Shown here one piece after another: positions 7,794 to 16,659 of a DNA stretch of 44,476 bases. The stretch lies in NCBI RefSeq assembly GCF_009755815.1, contig NZ_WRPK01000021.1, positions 1 to 44,476 on the forward strand, written 5' to 3'. Position 1 is the first letter of the stretch. Every line of letters starts with the position of its first letter. The notes below the pieces were generated by a model. The model saw only the letters and a list, made by a program, of their open reading frames with translations, was not told the DNA's origin and did no database searches. Position numbers and translations under genes: made by a program. The stretch is from Flavisphingomonas formosensis. GTDB lineage: Bacteria > Pseudomonadota > Alphaproteobacteria > Sphingomonadales > Sphingomonadaceae.

Positions 7794-8090
7794 TCAGCCG
7801 TCCTTCCGCTTGAACATCTTGAGCATGCGATCGGTGATCAGGAAACCCGACACCAGATTGATCGTCGCGGCGAGCACCGCGATGAAGCCGAGCGTCTTGG
7901 CCAGCGGCGTCGCACCCTCCTCACCCGTGATCGTGATCGCGCCGACGATCACCACCGCCGCAATCGCGTTGGTCAGAGACATCAGCGGCGAATGCAAAAG
8001 CGGCGAAACACGCTTGATAAGCTGGAAGCCCAGAAACGCCGCCAGCATGAAGACGAAGAGATAGTCTGGATTGAAGTTAAAATCTGACAT
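7794..8090 (-). CDS. pntAB: NAD(P) transhydrogenase subunit alpha 2 (membrane part)
   Basis: 98 residues, the small membrane half of the split alpha subunit found in alphaproteobacteria. Three hydrophobic helices are visible: YLFVFMLAAFLGFQLIK, LTNAIAAVVIVGAITI and LGFIAVLAATINLVSGFL. The conserved SPLLHSPLMSLTNA loop lies between the first two. It normally stands between pntAA and pntB. Here upstream lies an AT-rich gap and the 3' end of a P450, so pntAA is missing. Without the NAD(H)-binding dI domain from another locus, the two membrane subunits alone could not transfer hydride. Confidence 0.93.
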   Translation of the reverse strand: MSDFNFNPDYLFVFMLAAFLGFQLIKRVSPLLHSPLMSLTNAIAAVVIVGAITITGEEGATPLAKTLGFIAVLAATINLVSGFLITDRMLKMFKRKDG

Positions 8091-8112
8091 TCATCGTTCT
8101 GCGGTGAAAGAT

Positions 8113-8187
8113 ACATTTCATGATCTAGATTTGCCCAATTATAAAAACAGATTATGAGAATATGTCTATATATGTATCATGAAATGT
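8113..8187. repeat. 12-bp inverted repeat at the P450 / pntAB junction
   Basis: ACATTTCATGAT (8113-8124) and ATCATGAAATGT (8176-8187) are perfect complements with 51 nt between them, in a strikingly AT-rich 90-bp gap. The right arm covers the last codons and stop of the P450. It could be a hairpin that separates the P450 and pnt messages, or two half-sites of a regulator, or an old insertion scar. Confidence 0.55.
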
Positions 8188-9445
8188 TCGCCATATACTC
8201 GTTGTCACTGTGCAATACTTTTTGAATCGTTGTTGTGGGATCCCAGACTAACGGAAGCCGATCTACGGTGATCACGTGGCCGCCGGTATAGGTCACCTCC
8301 GTATCCGGCTTCACGGCGAATTCGGGTATCCGGCCGAGCCATTCCTCCACCATGATCCGCAACTCCAGCCGTGCGAGATGCGCGCCGGCGCAGTGGTGAT
8401 TGCCATAGCCGAACGACGCATGCTTGATCGGCTTGCGATGGAAATCCACGTCCATCGGCCGCTCGTTCCAACGCTCGTCGAGCCCGGCGACGACCCCCGG
8501 CATGAGGATCATGTCGTCGCGCTTCAGCTGGACCCCGTAAAATTCCGTGTCGTGCCGAACGACGCGGGTGCTCATCGAGATGGGAAAACGCCGGAGCAGC
8601 TCCTCCACCGCGGTGCCGATCAGCGACGGATCGGCGATGAGGGCGCGGCGATGGCCGTCATGGGTGGCGAGATAGTGCAGGACGAAGCTTGCGAAATTGG
8701 CCACGGTGTCGAGCCCGCCGGCCAGCACCCCGAGGCTGACGCTGAGCGCCTCGTCATATGTGATTTGCCGATCCTTGATCCGCCCATTGACGATCTGGGA
8801 CAATATGTCGTCGCCGTCCTTGCCGAGGCGCTGGTCGAGATGCTGCCGGATATAGTCGAGAAGCCGCCGGGTGCCTTCTTCGGCGCTCAATTCTCCGGTC
8901 GGCCGTAGCACCTCGTCGACCGCCTGCTTGAGGCGTGGCGCATCGGAAAAGGGCAGATTGACGAGCATCATGAAGATCTTGAGCGGGTAGATCTCGGCAA
9001 ATTGCTCGGTGAAGGCGCAATGCCCCGCGGGGCGCAGGCCTTCGATCAGCTCAACCGCGATCGTGCGGATCATGCTCTCCAGACGGGGGACCGCGGTGGG
9101 GCCGAGCGAGGGATTGAGCAAAGCGCGGACCGGGGCATGGTCGGGCGGATTGAGCCCGAGGGGAATGTTCGAGAATTTCTCGCCCGTTTCGCGCGGCAGC
9201 AGAAAGATATGGCTCGAGAAGCGTTTATGGTCCGAGGCGACCTCGGTCATCGACTTGGCACGCGTCGCGATCCAGTGCCCACCGTTGCGGGGCGTCCACA
9301 CCACCTCCGGAACGCCGGAATCCTGCAGCACCTTCCACGCGCCGAAAATGTCCCGCTTCCCACCTGGCGGGGCGAACATGTCGAAGTCCACCACGCGATC
9401 CTCCGGGACATGCTCGGGACGCGGCGCGATGAGAGGGGTGGTCAT
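8177..9445 (-). CDS. cytochrome P450, P450cam-like (CYP101-type)
   Basis: 422 residues. The whole chain follows P450cam. Examples are the N-terminal PEHVPEDRVVDFDMF, the NGGHWIATR block, the I-helix LAGGLDTVANF with Asp246-Thr247 (the P450cam Asp251-Thr252 pair), EELLRRF (ExxR), GLDERWNERPMDVDF, and the haem loop FGYGNHHCAGAHLARLEL with Cys352. P450cam Tyr96, which hydrogen-bonds the camphor ketone, aligns with Phe91, and Thr101 with Leu96, so the pocket should be more apolar. Enzymes of this class hydroxylate small hydrophobic molecules, often terpenoids, and need a [2Fe-2S] ferredoxin and a reductase; neither is in the window. Start ATG 9445 has GGAAAGAGAAA before it; a longer in-frame start at 9526 would overlap korB. 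It lies 38 bp after korB and 86 bp before pntAB. Confidence 0.93.
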   Translation of the reverse strand: MTTPLIAPRPEHVPEDRVVDFDMFAPPGGKRDIFGAWKVLQDSGVPEVVWTPRNGGHWIATRAKSMTEVASDHKRFSSHIFLLPRETGEKFSNIPLGLNPPDHAPVRALLNPSLGPTAVPRLESMIRTIAVELIEGLRPAGHCAFTEQFAEIYPLKIFMMLVNLPFSDAPRLKQAVDEVLRPTGELSAEEGTRRLLDYIRQHLDQRLGKDGDDILSQIVNGRIKDRQITYDEALSVSLGVLAGGLDTVANFASFVLHYLATHDGHRRALIADPSLIGTAVEELLRRFPISMSTRVVRHDTEFYGVQLKRDDMILMPGVVAGLDERWNERPMDVDFHRKPIKHASFGYGNHHCAGAHLARLELRIMVEEWLGRIPEFAVKPDTEVTYTGGHVITVDRLPLVWDPTTTIQKVLHSDNEYMANIS

Positions 9446-9483
9446 GGCTTTCTCTTTCCTATGCTCATAGGCGATGGACGGGA

Positions 9484-10524
9484 TTAAAGGTCGGCGGGGC
9501 GTTCCTTGGTTCGGGGGGGCGTCCACGTCCGCCTCCCCGCAAGCAGCCTGGCTAGATCGGGGCTCTTGCCGGCCCGCGCGGCTTCGTCCTGCGTCAGCGT
9601 CTGGGTCTCGTAGGTCGGGCGGGGATCGTCATAGATCACCCCCAGCGCCATCGGGAAGGCGCCGAACGGCATTTCCACAAGCATGTGCGCGACCGAGCGG
9701 TTCGCCACGTCATGGACCAGGACGCCCGCCGCTTGCCAATCGCCGTCATAGACCTCGACCACCTTCAGCGCCAGCTTCGCCATATCCAGCGCGATACCTC
9801 GCGTGCCCTTGTCGAACAGCATGGGCTTGCCTTGCCGGAGCCAGAGCTGCCGGGCTTCGGCGCCCTTGGCGACGGCGAAATCCTCGAAGCGATCCTTGTT
9901 GTAGACGATGCAGTTCTGGAAGATCTCGACGAAGGCTGCGCCCTGATGGGCATGGGCGGCCTCGAGCACGGCGGGCAGTTCCTTTGACACATCGAAGCCG
10001 CGGGCGATGAAGCGCGCGCCGGAGCCCAGCGCAAAGGCGCAGGGCAAGGCCGGCTGGTCGACCGAGCCGAGCGGCGTCGAGGGGCTCGGCGTTCCGACCC
10101 GGCTGGTCGGCGAATATTGGCCCTTGGTGAGGCCGTATATCTCGTTGTTGAACAGCATGATCTGACAATTCAGATTGCGCCGGAGGAGGTGCATCGTGTG
10201 GTTGCCGCCGATTGACATGCCGTCGCCGTCGCCGGTCACCAGCCAGATATCCAGTTCGGGATTGGCGAGCTTGATGCCCGTGGCGATGGCGGGCGCGCGG
10301 CCATGGATCGTGTGGAAGCCATAGCTTGCCATATAATAGGGAAAGCGGCTGGAGCAGCCGATGCCCGAGACGAACACGGTTGTGGCGGGGTCCGATCCCA
10401 GATCGACCATGGTGCGCTGCACCGCCTTCAGGATCGCGTAATCGCCGCAACCCGGGCACCAGCGGACCTCCTGATCCGATTCCCAATCCTTGATGCTGCG
10501 GGGACGGGGGCTCATGTCGTTCAT
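9484..10524 (-). CDS. korB: 2-oxoacid:ferredoxin oxidoreductase subunit beta
   Basis: 346 residues. The subunit binds thiamine diphosphate and a [4Fe-4S] cluster. It shows RWCPGCGDYAILKAVQR near residue 22, GIGCSSRFPYYM, and HGRAPAIATGIKLANP. The TPP/Mg motif begins GDGDGMSIGGNHTMHL and ends at NNEIYGLTKGQYSPTS. With KorA it oxidatively decarboxylates a 2-oxo acid (classically 2-oxoglutarate) to the acyl-CoA and reduces ferredoxin. Its ATG overlaps the korA stop by 4 bp, so they are translationally coupled. The direct neighbour downstream is a P450 that needs reduced ferredoxin. Confidence 0.94.
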   Translation of the reverse strand: MNDMSPRPRSIKDWESDQEVRWCPGCGDYAILKAVQRTMVDLGSDPATTVFVSGIGCSSRFPYYMASYGFHTIHGRAPAIATGIKLANPELDIWLVTGDGDGMSIGGNHTMHLLRRNLNCQIMLFNNEIYGLTKGQYSPTSRVGTPSPSTPLGSVDQPALPCAFALGSGARFIARGFDVSKELPAVLEAAHAHQGAAFVEIFQNCIVYNKDRFEDFAVAKGAEARQLWLRQGKPMLFDKGTRGIALDMAKLALKVVEVYDGDWQAAGVLVHDVANRSVAHMLVEMPFGAFPMALGVIYDDPRPTYETQTLTQDEAARAGKSPDLARLLAGRRTWTPPRTKERPADL

Positions 10525-12488
10525 GGATGGATCGCCTCGATGCTGGACGGTTGCGTCGCGTCGGCGGTCACGTCCGTGCCGCCGGTATCGTCTCGCTTCC
10601 CGTCGAAGACGCTGGCGATCGCCGCCTCGATCTCGGCGATGGCGAAGGGCTGTCCGGAAATTTTCGTCAGGGATTGCGCCTCGACGAGATATTGGTCGCG
10701 CAGCAGCGTCTTGAACTGGCCGGTATTCATCTCGGGCACCAGCACGGCCTCATACCCTTTGAGCAGCGCGCCGAGATTCGCCGGCAGCGGCCAGATGTGC
10801 CGGACATGGATGTGGCTGACGTCGAGACCGGCGGCGCGGGCGCGACGCACCGCTTGGTGGATCGGGCCGTAGGTGGAGCCCCAACCGACCACCGCGAGCC
10901 GGCCGCCTTCCTGGCCGAGGTCGATGTCCTGCGCAGGGATAGCGTGCGCCACGCCGTCGATCTTGGCCTTGCGCGCATCGGTCTGGAGCTGGTGCACGGC
11001 CGGCGAATAATCGAGATCGCCGGTGTCGGGCGCCTTCTCGATGCCGCCGATGCGATGCATCAGGCCGGCCGTGCCCGGCGTGATCCACGGACGCACGCCC
11101 TGGCCGTCGCGCTTATAGGGGAGAACCCTGTCGTCCTCGCCGTTGGCCTCGGTCAGGAAATCCACCGGGAAGGGCTCGAAATCCGCCGGATCAGGTATCC
11201 GCCACGGCTCGGCGGCATTGGCGATGTAGCCATCCGTGAGCAGGATCACCGGGGTCATGAAGCGGGTGGCGATGCGACAGGCTTCGATCGCGCAGGCGAA
11301 GGCGTCGGTCGGCGAGCGCGCGGCGATCACCGGCAAGGGCGCATCGCCGTTGCGACCATAGACCGCCTGATAGAGGTCCGACTGTTCGGTCTTGGTCGGC
11401 AGGCCGGTCGAAGGCCCGCCGCGTTGCGAGTTGACGATGACCAGCGGCAGTTCGGTCATCACTGCCAAGCCCATCGCTTCGCCCTTGAGCGCAATGCCGG
11501 GCCCGGACGAGGAGGTCACTCCCAGTTGCCCGGCATAGGAGGCGCCAATCGCCGAGCAGATCGCCGCGATCTCGTCCTCAGCCTGGAAGGTGGTTACCCC
11601 ATATTCCTTGAGGTTGGCGAGATGATGCAGGATGGCCGAGGCCGGGGTAATCGGATAGCCGCCGAAAAACATCTTGAGGCCGGCAAGCTGTGCACCGGCG
11701 ACGAGACCGAGGCTGACCGCTTCGGCGCCATTCACCGTGCGATAGAGACCTGGCGCGCTCGGCGCGGGGTCGAGATTCAGTTTCCTGACCTGCCCACCGA
11801 TTTCGGCCGTCTCTCCATAGGCATGGCCGGCATTGAGCGCGGCGATATTGGCATGGGCGAGCAGCGGGTTCTTCTGGAACTTGCCGTTCAGCCAGTCGAT
11901 CAGCGGTTGGCGATCCCGCTCAAACATCCAGAGAGCCAGCCCCAGCGTCCACATATTCTTACAGCGCAGCGCTTCCTTATTGCCTAGGCTGAAAGATTTC
12001 ACCGCCTCCAGCGTCAGAGCGGAAATATCGAAGGCCAGGAGCGTCCATTTGGCGAGGCTGCCATCCTCGAGCGGGTTCGTCGTATATTTCGCCTTGTCTA
12101 GATTGCGCCTCGAGAATTCGCCCGCGTCGGCGATGATGAGACCGCCAGGCTTCAATGCCTGTACATTGGTCTTGAGCGCGGCCGGATTCATTGCCACGAG
12201 AACATCGGGTGCATCGCCGGCGGTGGTCACCTCGATCGAGCCGAAATTGATCTGGAACGCCGAGACGCCGAACAACGTGCCTTGCGGCGCGCGGATTTCG
12301 GCGGGAAAATCGGGAAATGTCGCGAGATCGTTGCCGGTCAGCGCCGTCGACAGGGTGAACTGGCTTCCGGTGAGCTGCATTCCGTCGCCAGAATCGCCGG
12401 CGAAACGCACCACGACGGCTTCGGGGACGGAAAGAATCGGTGACGAGTTTGGCGCGATGGTGTTACGTTCGATGCCAGATTCCGACAT
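10521..12488 (-). CDS. korA: 2-oxoacid:ferredoxin oxidoreductase, fused gamma-alpha subunit
   Basis: 655 residues. The gamma domain is first: VVVRFAGDSGDGMQLTGSQF, then PDFPAEIRAPQGTLFGVSAF. The alpha (pyrimidine-binding) domain starts near residue 250 with NGAEAVSLGLVAGAQLAGLK, and has GGYPITPAS, FQAEDEIAAICSAIGASYAG and SSSGPGIALKGEAMGLAVM. The C domain follows, with AVVGWGSTYGPIHQAVRRA near residue 530. This is the KorA layout of the 2-oxoglutarate type. Start ATG 12488 follows AAGGATCTGAA. It heads an apparent five-gene operon korA-korB-P450-pntAB-pntB. The divergent region upstream holds two copies of the cluster's 16-bp operator. Confidence 0.95.
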   Translation of the reverse strand: MSESGIERNTIAPNSSPILSVPEAVVVRFAGDSGDGMQLTGSQFTLSTALTGNDLATFPDFPAEIRAPQGTLFGVSAFQINFGSIEVTTAGDAPDVLVAMNPAALKTNVQALKPGGLIIADAGEFSRRNLDKAKYTTNPLEDGSLAKWTLLAFDISALTLEAVKSFSLGNKEALRCKNMWTLGLALWMFERDRQPLIDWLNGKFQKNPLLAHANIAALNAGHAYGETAEIGGQVRKLNLDPAPSAPGLYRTVNGAEAVSLGLVAGAQLAGLKMFFGGYPITPASAILHHLANLKEYGVTTFQAEDEIAAICSAIGASYAGQLGVTSSSGPGIALKGEAMGLAVMTELPLVIVNSQRGGPSTGLPTKTEQSDLYQAVYGRNGDAPLPVIAARSPTDAFACAIEACRIATRFMTPVILLTDGYIANAAEPWRIPDPADFEPFPVDFLTEANGEDDRVLPYKRDGQGVRPWITPGTAGLMHRIGGIEKAPDTGDLDYSPAVHQLQTDARKAKIDGVAHAIPAQDIDLGQEGGRLAVVGWGSTYGPIHQAVRRARAAGLDVSHIHVRHIWPLPANLGALLKGYEAVLVPEMNTGQFKTLLRDQYLVEAQSLTKISGQPFAIAEIEAAIASVFDGKRDDTGGTDVTADATQPSSIEAIHP

Positions 12489-12684
12489 TTCAGATCCTTG
12501 CGGCGATCTTGTTTTCGATTGAATTATCTTTGAGGCAGCGGCCAGCCTGGGCGCGGCGACCCTCCTTTCATCCGGCGCTATGCGATGTCTGCGATCAAGA
12601 TTGGCTCGCCTCTCCGCTTACACGGCGGTGCGGATGTCTCGCGCCTGCCGGATGGACACACTACTACGCGCATGGCGGCATAAG

Positions 12685-12700
12685 TCAACGATCATGTTGA
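12685..12700 (-). promoter_or_regulatory. TCAAC-N6-GTTGA operator, korA side
   Basis: Perfect copy: TCAAC-GATCAT-GTTGA. Read on the minus strand its arm gives TTGACT (12688 to 12683), then 16 nt, then TAGTAG (12666 to 12661), a plausible promoter for korA at 12488. It lies 83 bp, about eight helical turns, from the second copy at 12768. The divergent gap 12489-12886 holds no gene. Confidence 0.75.
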
Positions 12701-12767
12701 TTAATGGATGTGAATTTGGTGCTGCCCCCTGAATTGCCGGACGGCGGACGGAGTTTGCAGAAGGTAA

Positions 12768-12783
12768 TCAACGATATAGTTGA
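12768..12783 (+). promoter_or_regulatory. TCAAC-N6-GTTGA operator, OYE side
   Basis: The best copy in the window: the perfect arms extend to 8 bp each, TAATCAAC (12765-12772) and GTTGATTA (12779-12786). The right arm contains TTGATT (12780-12785), followed by 17 nt and TACGCT (12803-12808), a possible sigma-70-type promoter for the OYE gene at 12887. Confidence 0.8.
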
Positions 12784-12886
12784 TTAATGTGCATCCTTGC
12801 CCTACGCTGTCGTCCACAAGATGCCGAATTGGCCTTCGTGTGCCGCTGACGGGCAATGACGATGAAAACTGGGGAGGGGAGTGCAT

Positions 12887-15015
12887 ATGACGCCAACGCA
12901 TGCCCAGACGGAAGGTCAGCCGGGTCGCACGCTATACCCTCATGTCTTCGCGCCGATCTCTTTGGGGCCGGTGGAAATCCGCAACCGAATCTACATGCCT
13001 CCCCATGGCGTTCCACTCGAGGTCGGCGTGCCCGGTTACGGGCCGAATGGCATGCCCGCTGCCGAATTGGCCTATTATTATGCTGAGCGTGCTGCGGGCG
13101 GTGTAGGCCTGATCTTCCATAGCATGCTCGTCGCCCCTTTTGCCGCCTGGTTGGGTACGCCCAGTTCGAGTCCTATCCTCCCCCAGGCACTTCCTTCCTA
13201 CGCCCGCGTGGCGGAAGCGGTGCATGCGAGCGGCGGGGCGATCATGGGGCAGATCTGGTATCATCCTGGCCTGACCCATTTGTGGGAACAGGGTGGCCCA
13301 CAGGCGCCGCAGCTCTCGCCCTCGGCGACGCAAAGCTTCAACATGCCTTCCACCCGCTATGCTCTGCGTGCGGAGGATCTGCACCATATCGTCGACGTGC
13401 ATCGCGATGCCGCCCGCAACCTGCTGGTCTGCGGCTATGATGGGGTGGAGCTTCACGTTTCACACGGCATGCTGCTGGAGGCGTTCCTGTCGCCTTATTT
13501 CAACCGGCGGACCGACGATTATGGTGGCAGCCTTGCCAATCGTTCCAGGCTGATCCTCGAAGTGCTCGAAGCGGTGAAAGAGGTAACCCAAGGCGGGCTG
13601 GCGACGGGCATGCGTTTCACGATCGACCAGATGCTGCCCGGCGGCTGGAGCGAGGAAGGCGGGCAGGAAATCCTGCACTATCTGTCCCGGACGGGACTTT
13701 TGGATTTCATCGATCTCGACATAGCGGTCGAGCCAGAGCAGCATCATCTGGCCATTCCGCCTTTTTCGAGAGCAGGCTGCACAATGCCGAACGCGTGGCG
13801 CGTGCACGCGAAGCCTGCGGCAATGTGCCGGTGCTGGCGACACCGGGCCGGCTCACCGCAATCGCAGAAGCCGAGGATCTTCTGGCACGTGGCGTCGCGG
13901 ATGTGATTGGTGTCGCGCGAGGCGTGATCGCCGAACCGCAGCTGGTCAATAACGCGCTGTATGGCCGCGAAAGCGAAAGCCGCACTTGCATAGCCGCCAA
14001 TCATTGCAGCCCTTACAATCCGGGTCATGGCTGTGCGCTCAATCCGACGGTCGCGAAGGAGGAGCGGTGGGGTGTGCGGCAAAACGCCAAGGCGCCGCGC
14101 TCGATGCGGGTCGTCGTCGTCGGTGGTGGGCCTTCGGGAATGGAGGCCGCTCGCGTGGCCGCGATGCGGGGGCACACGGTAACGCTGATCGAACGCCGGG
14201 CACGTCTGGGCGGAGCTTTGGCCCTGGTGGCGCGGATGCCGGGGCGGGAGCACATGCACCGCGCCGGCGACTGGTGGGCGCATCAGCTCGACAGGCTCGG
14301 CGTTGAAGTGCGCACCGCCACCGACGCCGACGCGGAAACCATCCTCGCGCTAGCACCCGACGCGGTGATGGTTGCTACCGGTGCGCTCTATGCGCGTGAG
14401 GGGATGAGCGGCTTTTCCGCGCAGCCGATTCCGGGCTGGGATCAGCCTTTCGTGCTGACCCCCGACGAGGTTCTGAGCGGCGCCAGGACAGCGAGCGGCC
14501 AGCTGCTGATCATCGACGAGGAGGGACGAAACGCCGGCGTCGGAACGGCCGAATTCCTCGCGGCGCATGGCTGCCGGGTGACGATCGTTTCCAGCTATGA
14601 CAGTGCCGCCCCCCATATGGGCACCGCCCGGCATTATATCGGGTTGCGTTTGCGCGAGGCGGGCGTCCTCCTCTCGCTCGGCACCCGGGTCCTGGCGATC
14701 GGCGATTGCGAGGTGAAGCTGGAGTTGCTCGCGACCGGAGAGCAGCGGACGGTGCCGGTCGATGGGGTGATCATGTCGACCATGCGCCGGCAGGTGGACG
14801 GTTTGATCGATATGCTGACCGGCAAGGTGGCTTATATCTATCAGATCGGTGATGCGCTGGCGCCGCGATCGCTCATCGAGGCAACCTATGAGGGACACAA
14901 GTTCGCGCGTCTCCTCGGTGAGGATGTCATGCCCAAGACGGTGATCGACGAACTGTTCAGGATCGCGCCGGGTTTCCGGCCGGCCGAGACGCTGACCGCA
15001 ATCGATGCCGCTTGA
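12887..15015 (+). pseudogene. OYE-type FMN/FAD oxidoreductase (2,4-dienoyl-CoA reductase/BaiCD-like), one frameshift
   Basis: About 709 residues when rejoined. The N-terminal FMN TIM barrel (FAPISLGPVEIRNRIYMPPH, GVELHVSHGMLLEAFLSPYF, NRRTDDYGGSLANRSR) runs to about 13760. From 13768 a linker with GVADVIGVARGVIAEPQ leads to the FAD/NAD domain (MRVVVVGGGPSGMEAARVAA). The reading frame breaks near 13760-13766 in CCTTTTTC, and one added base restores IPPFFESRLHNAERVARARE. The iron-sulfur motif is unusual: CIAANHC where trimethylamine-dehydrogenase-type enzymes have CxxCxxC, so one Cys is Ala. Family members reduce conjugated C=C bonds of enoyl-CoA or enone steroids/terpenoids. ATG 12887 follows GGGGAGGGGA with 6-nt spacing. 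A GTG at 12881 is less likely. Frameshift may be a sequencing error. Confidence 0.85.
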
Positions 15016-15062
15016 TTGTCGAGATGGACGTCGCCGGCAATGAGAGTGGATGCGGAGTCTTG

Positions 15063-15078
15063 TCAACGTAATCGTTGA
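15063..15078 (+). promoter_or_regulatory. TCAAC-N6-GTTGA operator upstream of the SDR-CoA transferase genes
   Basis: Perfect copy: TCAAC-GTAATC-GTTGA. The right arm carries TTGAAA (15075-15080), followed by 17 nt and TAGGAC (15098-15103). It lies about 105 bp before the SDR start, so this SDR and the CoA transferase can be transcribed separately from the OYE gene just upstream. Confidence 0.8.
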
Positions 15079-15184
15079 AAATCGGCATGACGGTTGGTAG
15101 GACAGCTGTATAGGGCTCGAAGCGGATAATGGCGGCAGCAAATCGTCGGCAGGTGATCCCAGTGGACAGAAGGGTATGAATTAT

Positions 15185-15943
15185 ATGACGGGCAGCGTAC
15201 GCCAATTGGCGGGGCTGAAGGCGCTAGTTACCGGTGCGTCATCCGGTCTTGGTGCTCATTTCGCTGAGGTGCTGGGCAAGGCAGGAGCCCATGTGGTGAT
15301 GGCTGCACGTCGCCGTACATTGCTTGAGGAACAGGCCTGGTATCTGCGTGGAAAAGCGATCGATGTCGAGGTGGTCGAACTCGACGTGACCGACGGCAAG
15401 GCGGTGGAGGCTGCTTTCGTCGCTCTCGGGCCGATCGACATCCTGGTGAACAATGCGGGAATGGTGCGGTCGGCATCGGCGCTCAAGCAGACCGAGGCGG
15501 ATTGGGACGCGGTGATCGACGTCAACCTCAAGGGGATGTTTCTCGTGGCGCAGGCCGCTGCCCGTCAAATGAGGGCTGTGGGGAAGGGGGGCACGATCAT
15601 CAACGTCGCGTCCATCCTGGGGGTGCGACAGGGCAAGGGTGTATTGCCCTATGCGGTGTCCAAGGCCGGCGTGATCCAGATGACCAAGGCGCTGGCGCTC
15701 GAACTCGCGCGCCACGCAATCCGGGTCAATGCGCTGGCGCCGGGATATCTGAGCACGGATCTCAATCGCGAATTTTTCGAGACCGAGGCCGGCCGCGAGA
15801 TGATTCGCCGTATTCCCCAGCGCCGGCTAGGCGAGTTGGGCGACCTGGATGGGCCGCTGCTGCTTCTGGCCAGCGACGCTTCCGCCTACATGACGGGTTC
15901 GGTGATCGCGGTCGACGGCGGACATTTGGTGAGCGATTTGTGA
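15185..15943 (+). CDS. short-chain dehydrogenase/reductase
   Basis: 252 residues of a classical SDR, NAD(P)-dependent. It has the cofactor motif TGASSGLG near residue 16, NNAGMVR, the catalytic Ser in NVASILG and YAVSK (Tyr-x3-Lys), then ALAPGYLSTDLNREF and a C-terminal MTGSVIAVDGGHLVSD. It would interconvert a secondary alcohol and a ketone, possibly a 3-hydroxyacyl intermediate given the CoA transferase just downstream (9 bp gap). The Shine-Dalgarno AGAAGGG (15168-15174) suits ATG 15185 better (10 nt) than ATG 15176 (1 nt), which would add three residues. Its own operator lies at 15063. Confidence 0.9.
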   Translation: MTGSVRQLAGLKALVTGASSGLGAHFAEVLGKAGAHVVMAARRRTLLEEQAWYLRGKAIDVEVVELDVTDGKAVEAAFVALGPIDILVNNAGMVRSASALKQTEADWDAVIDVNLKGMFLVAQAAARQMRAVGKGGTIINVASILGVRQGKGVLPYAVSKAGVIQMTKALALELARHAIRVNALAPGYLSTDLNREFFETEAGREMIRRIPQRRLGELGDLDGPLLLLASDASAYMTGSVIAVDGGHLVSDL

Positions 15944-15952
15944 GGCGCATGA

Positions 15953-16659
15953 ATGGCTGAGAAGATCTTTGACGATGCCCGGTCTGCTTTGGCCGGGCTG
16001 CTGTTCGACGGAATGACGATCGCGGCCGGGGGCTTCGGGCTCTGCGGCATTCCCGAAACGTTGATCGACGCGCTGGTCGAAGCGGGTGTCGGGAATCTGA
16101 CGATCATCTCGAACAACGCCGGCGTCGATAATTTCGGTCTCGGAAAGCTGCTGCGCACCCATCAGGTGAAGAAGATGATATCGTCCTACGTAGGCGAGAA
16201 TCGTGAGTTCGAACGGCAATATCTCGCGGGCGAGCTCGAGATCGAATTCTGTCCACAGGGCACGCTTGCCGAGCGCATACGTGCCGGCGGTGCCGGCATT
16301 CCCGGCTTTTACACGCGAACCGGGGTCGGCACGCTGATCGCCGAGGGCAAGGAGCTGAAGGAGTTCGAGGGCGAAAGCTTCGTGCTGGAGCGCGGGCTGG
16401 TGGCTGATCTGGCGATCGTCAAGGCGCGGCGCGGCGATCGCTACGGCAATCTGCAGTTCCATAAATCGGCACGCAATTTCAATCCCATGGTCGCCACATG
16501 CGGGCGCGCGACCGTCGCCGAGGTCGAGGAGCTGGTTCCCGACGGGTGGTTCGATCCCGATGCGGTTCACACGCCCGGCGTATTCGTTCAGCGCCTGATT
16601 CTGGCCACCAGCAACGAGAAGCGGATCGAGCGACGTACCGTGCGGCAGGAGGAGGCGTG

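Noticed and set aside
10527-11987. A 486-residue open frame on the plus strand
   Set aside because: It is antisense to korA and has shadow-like composition.
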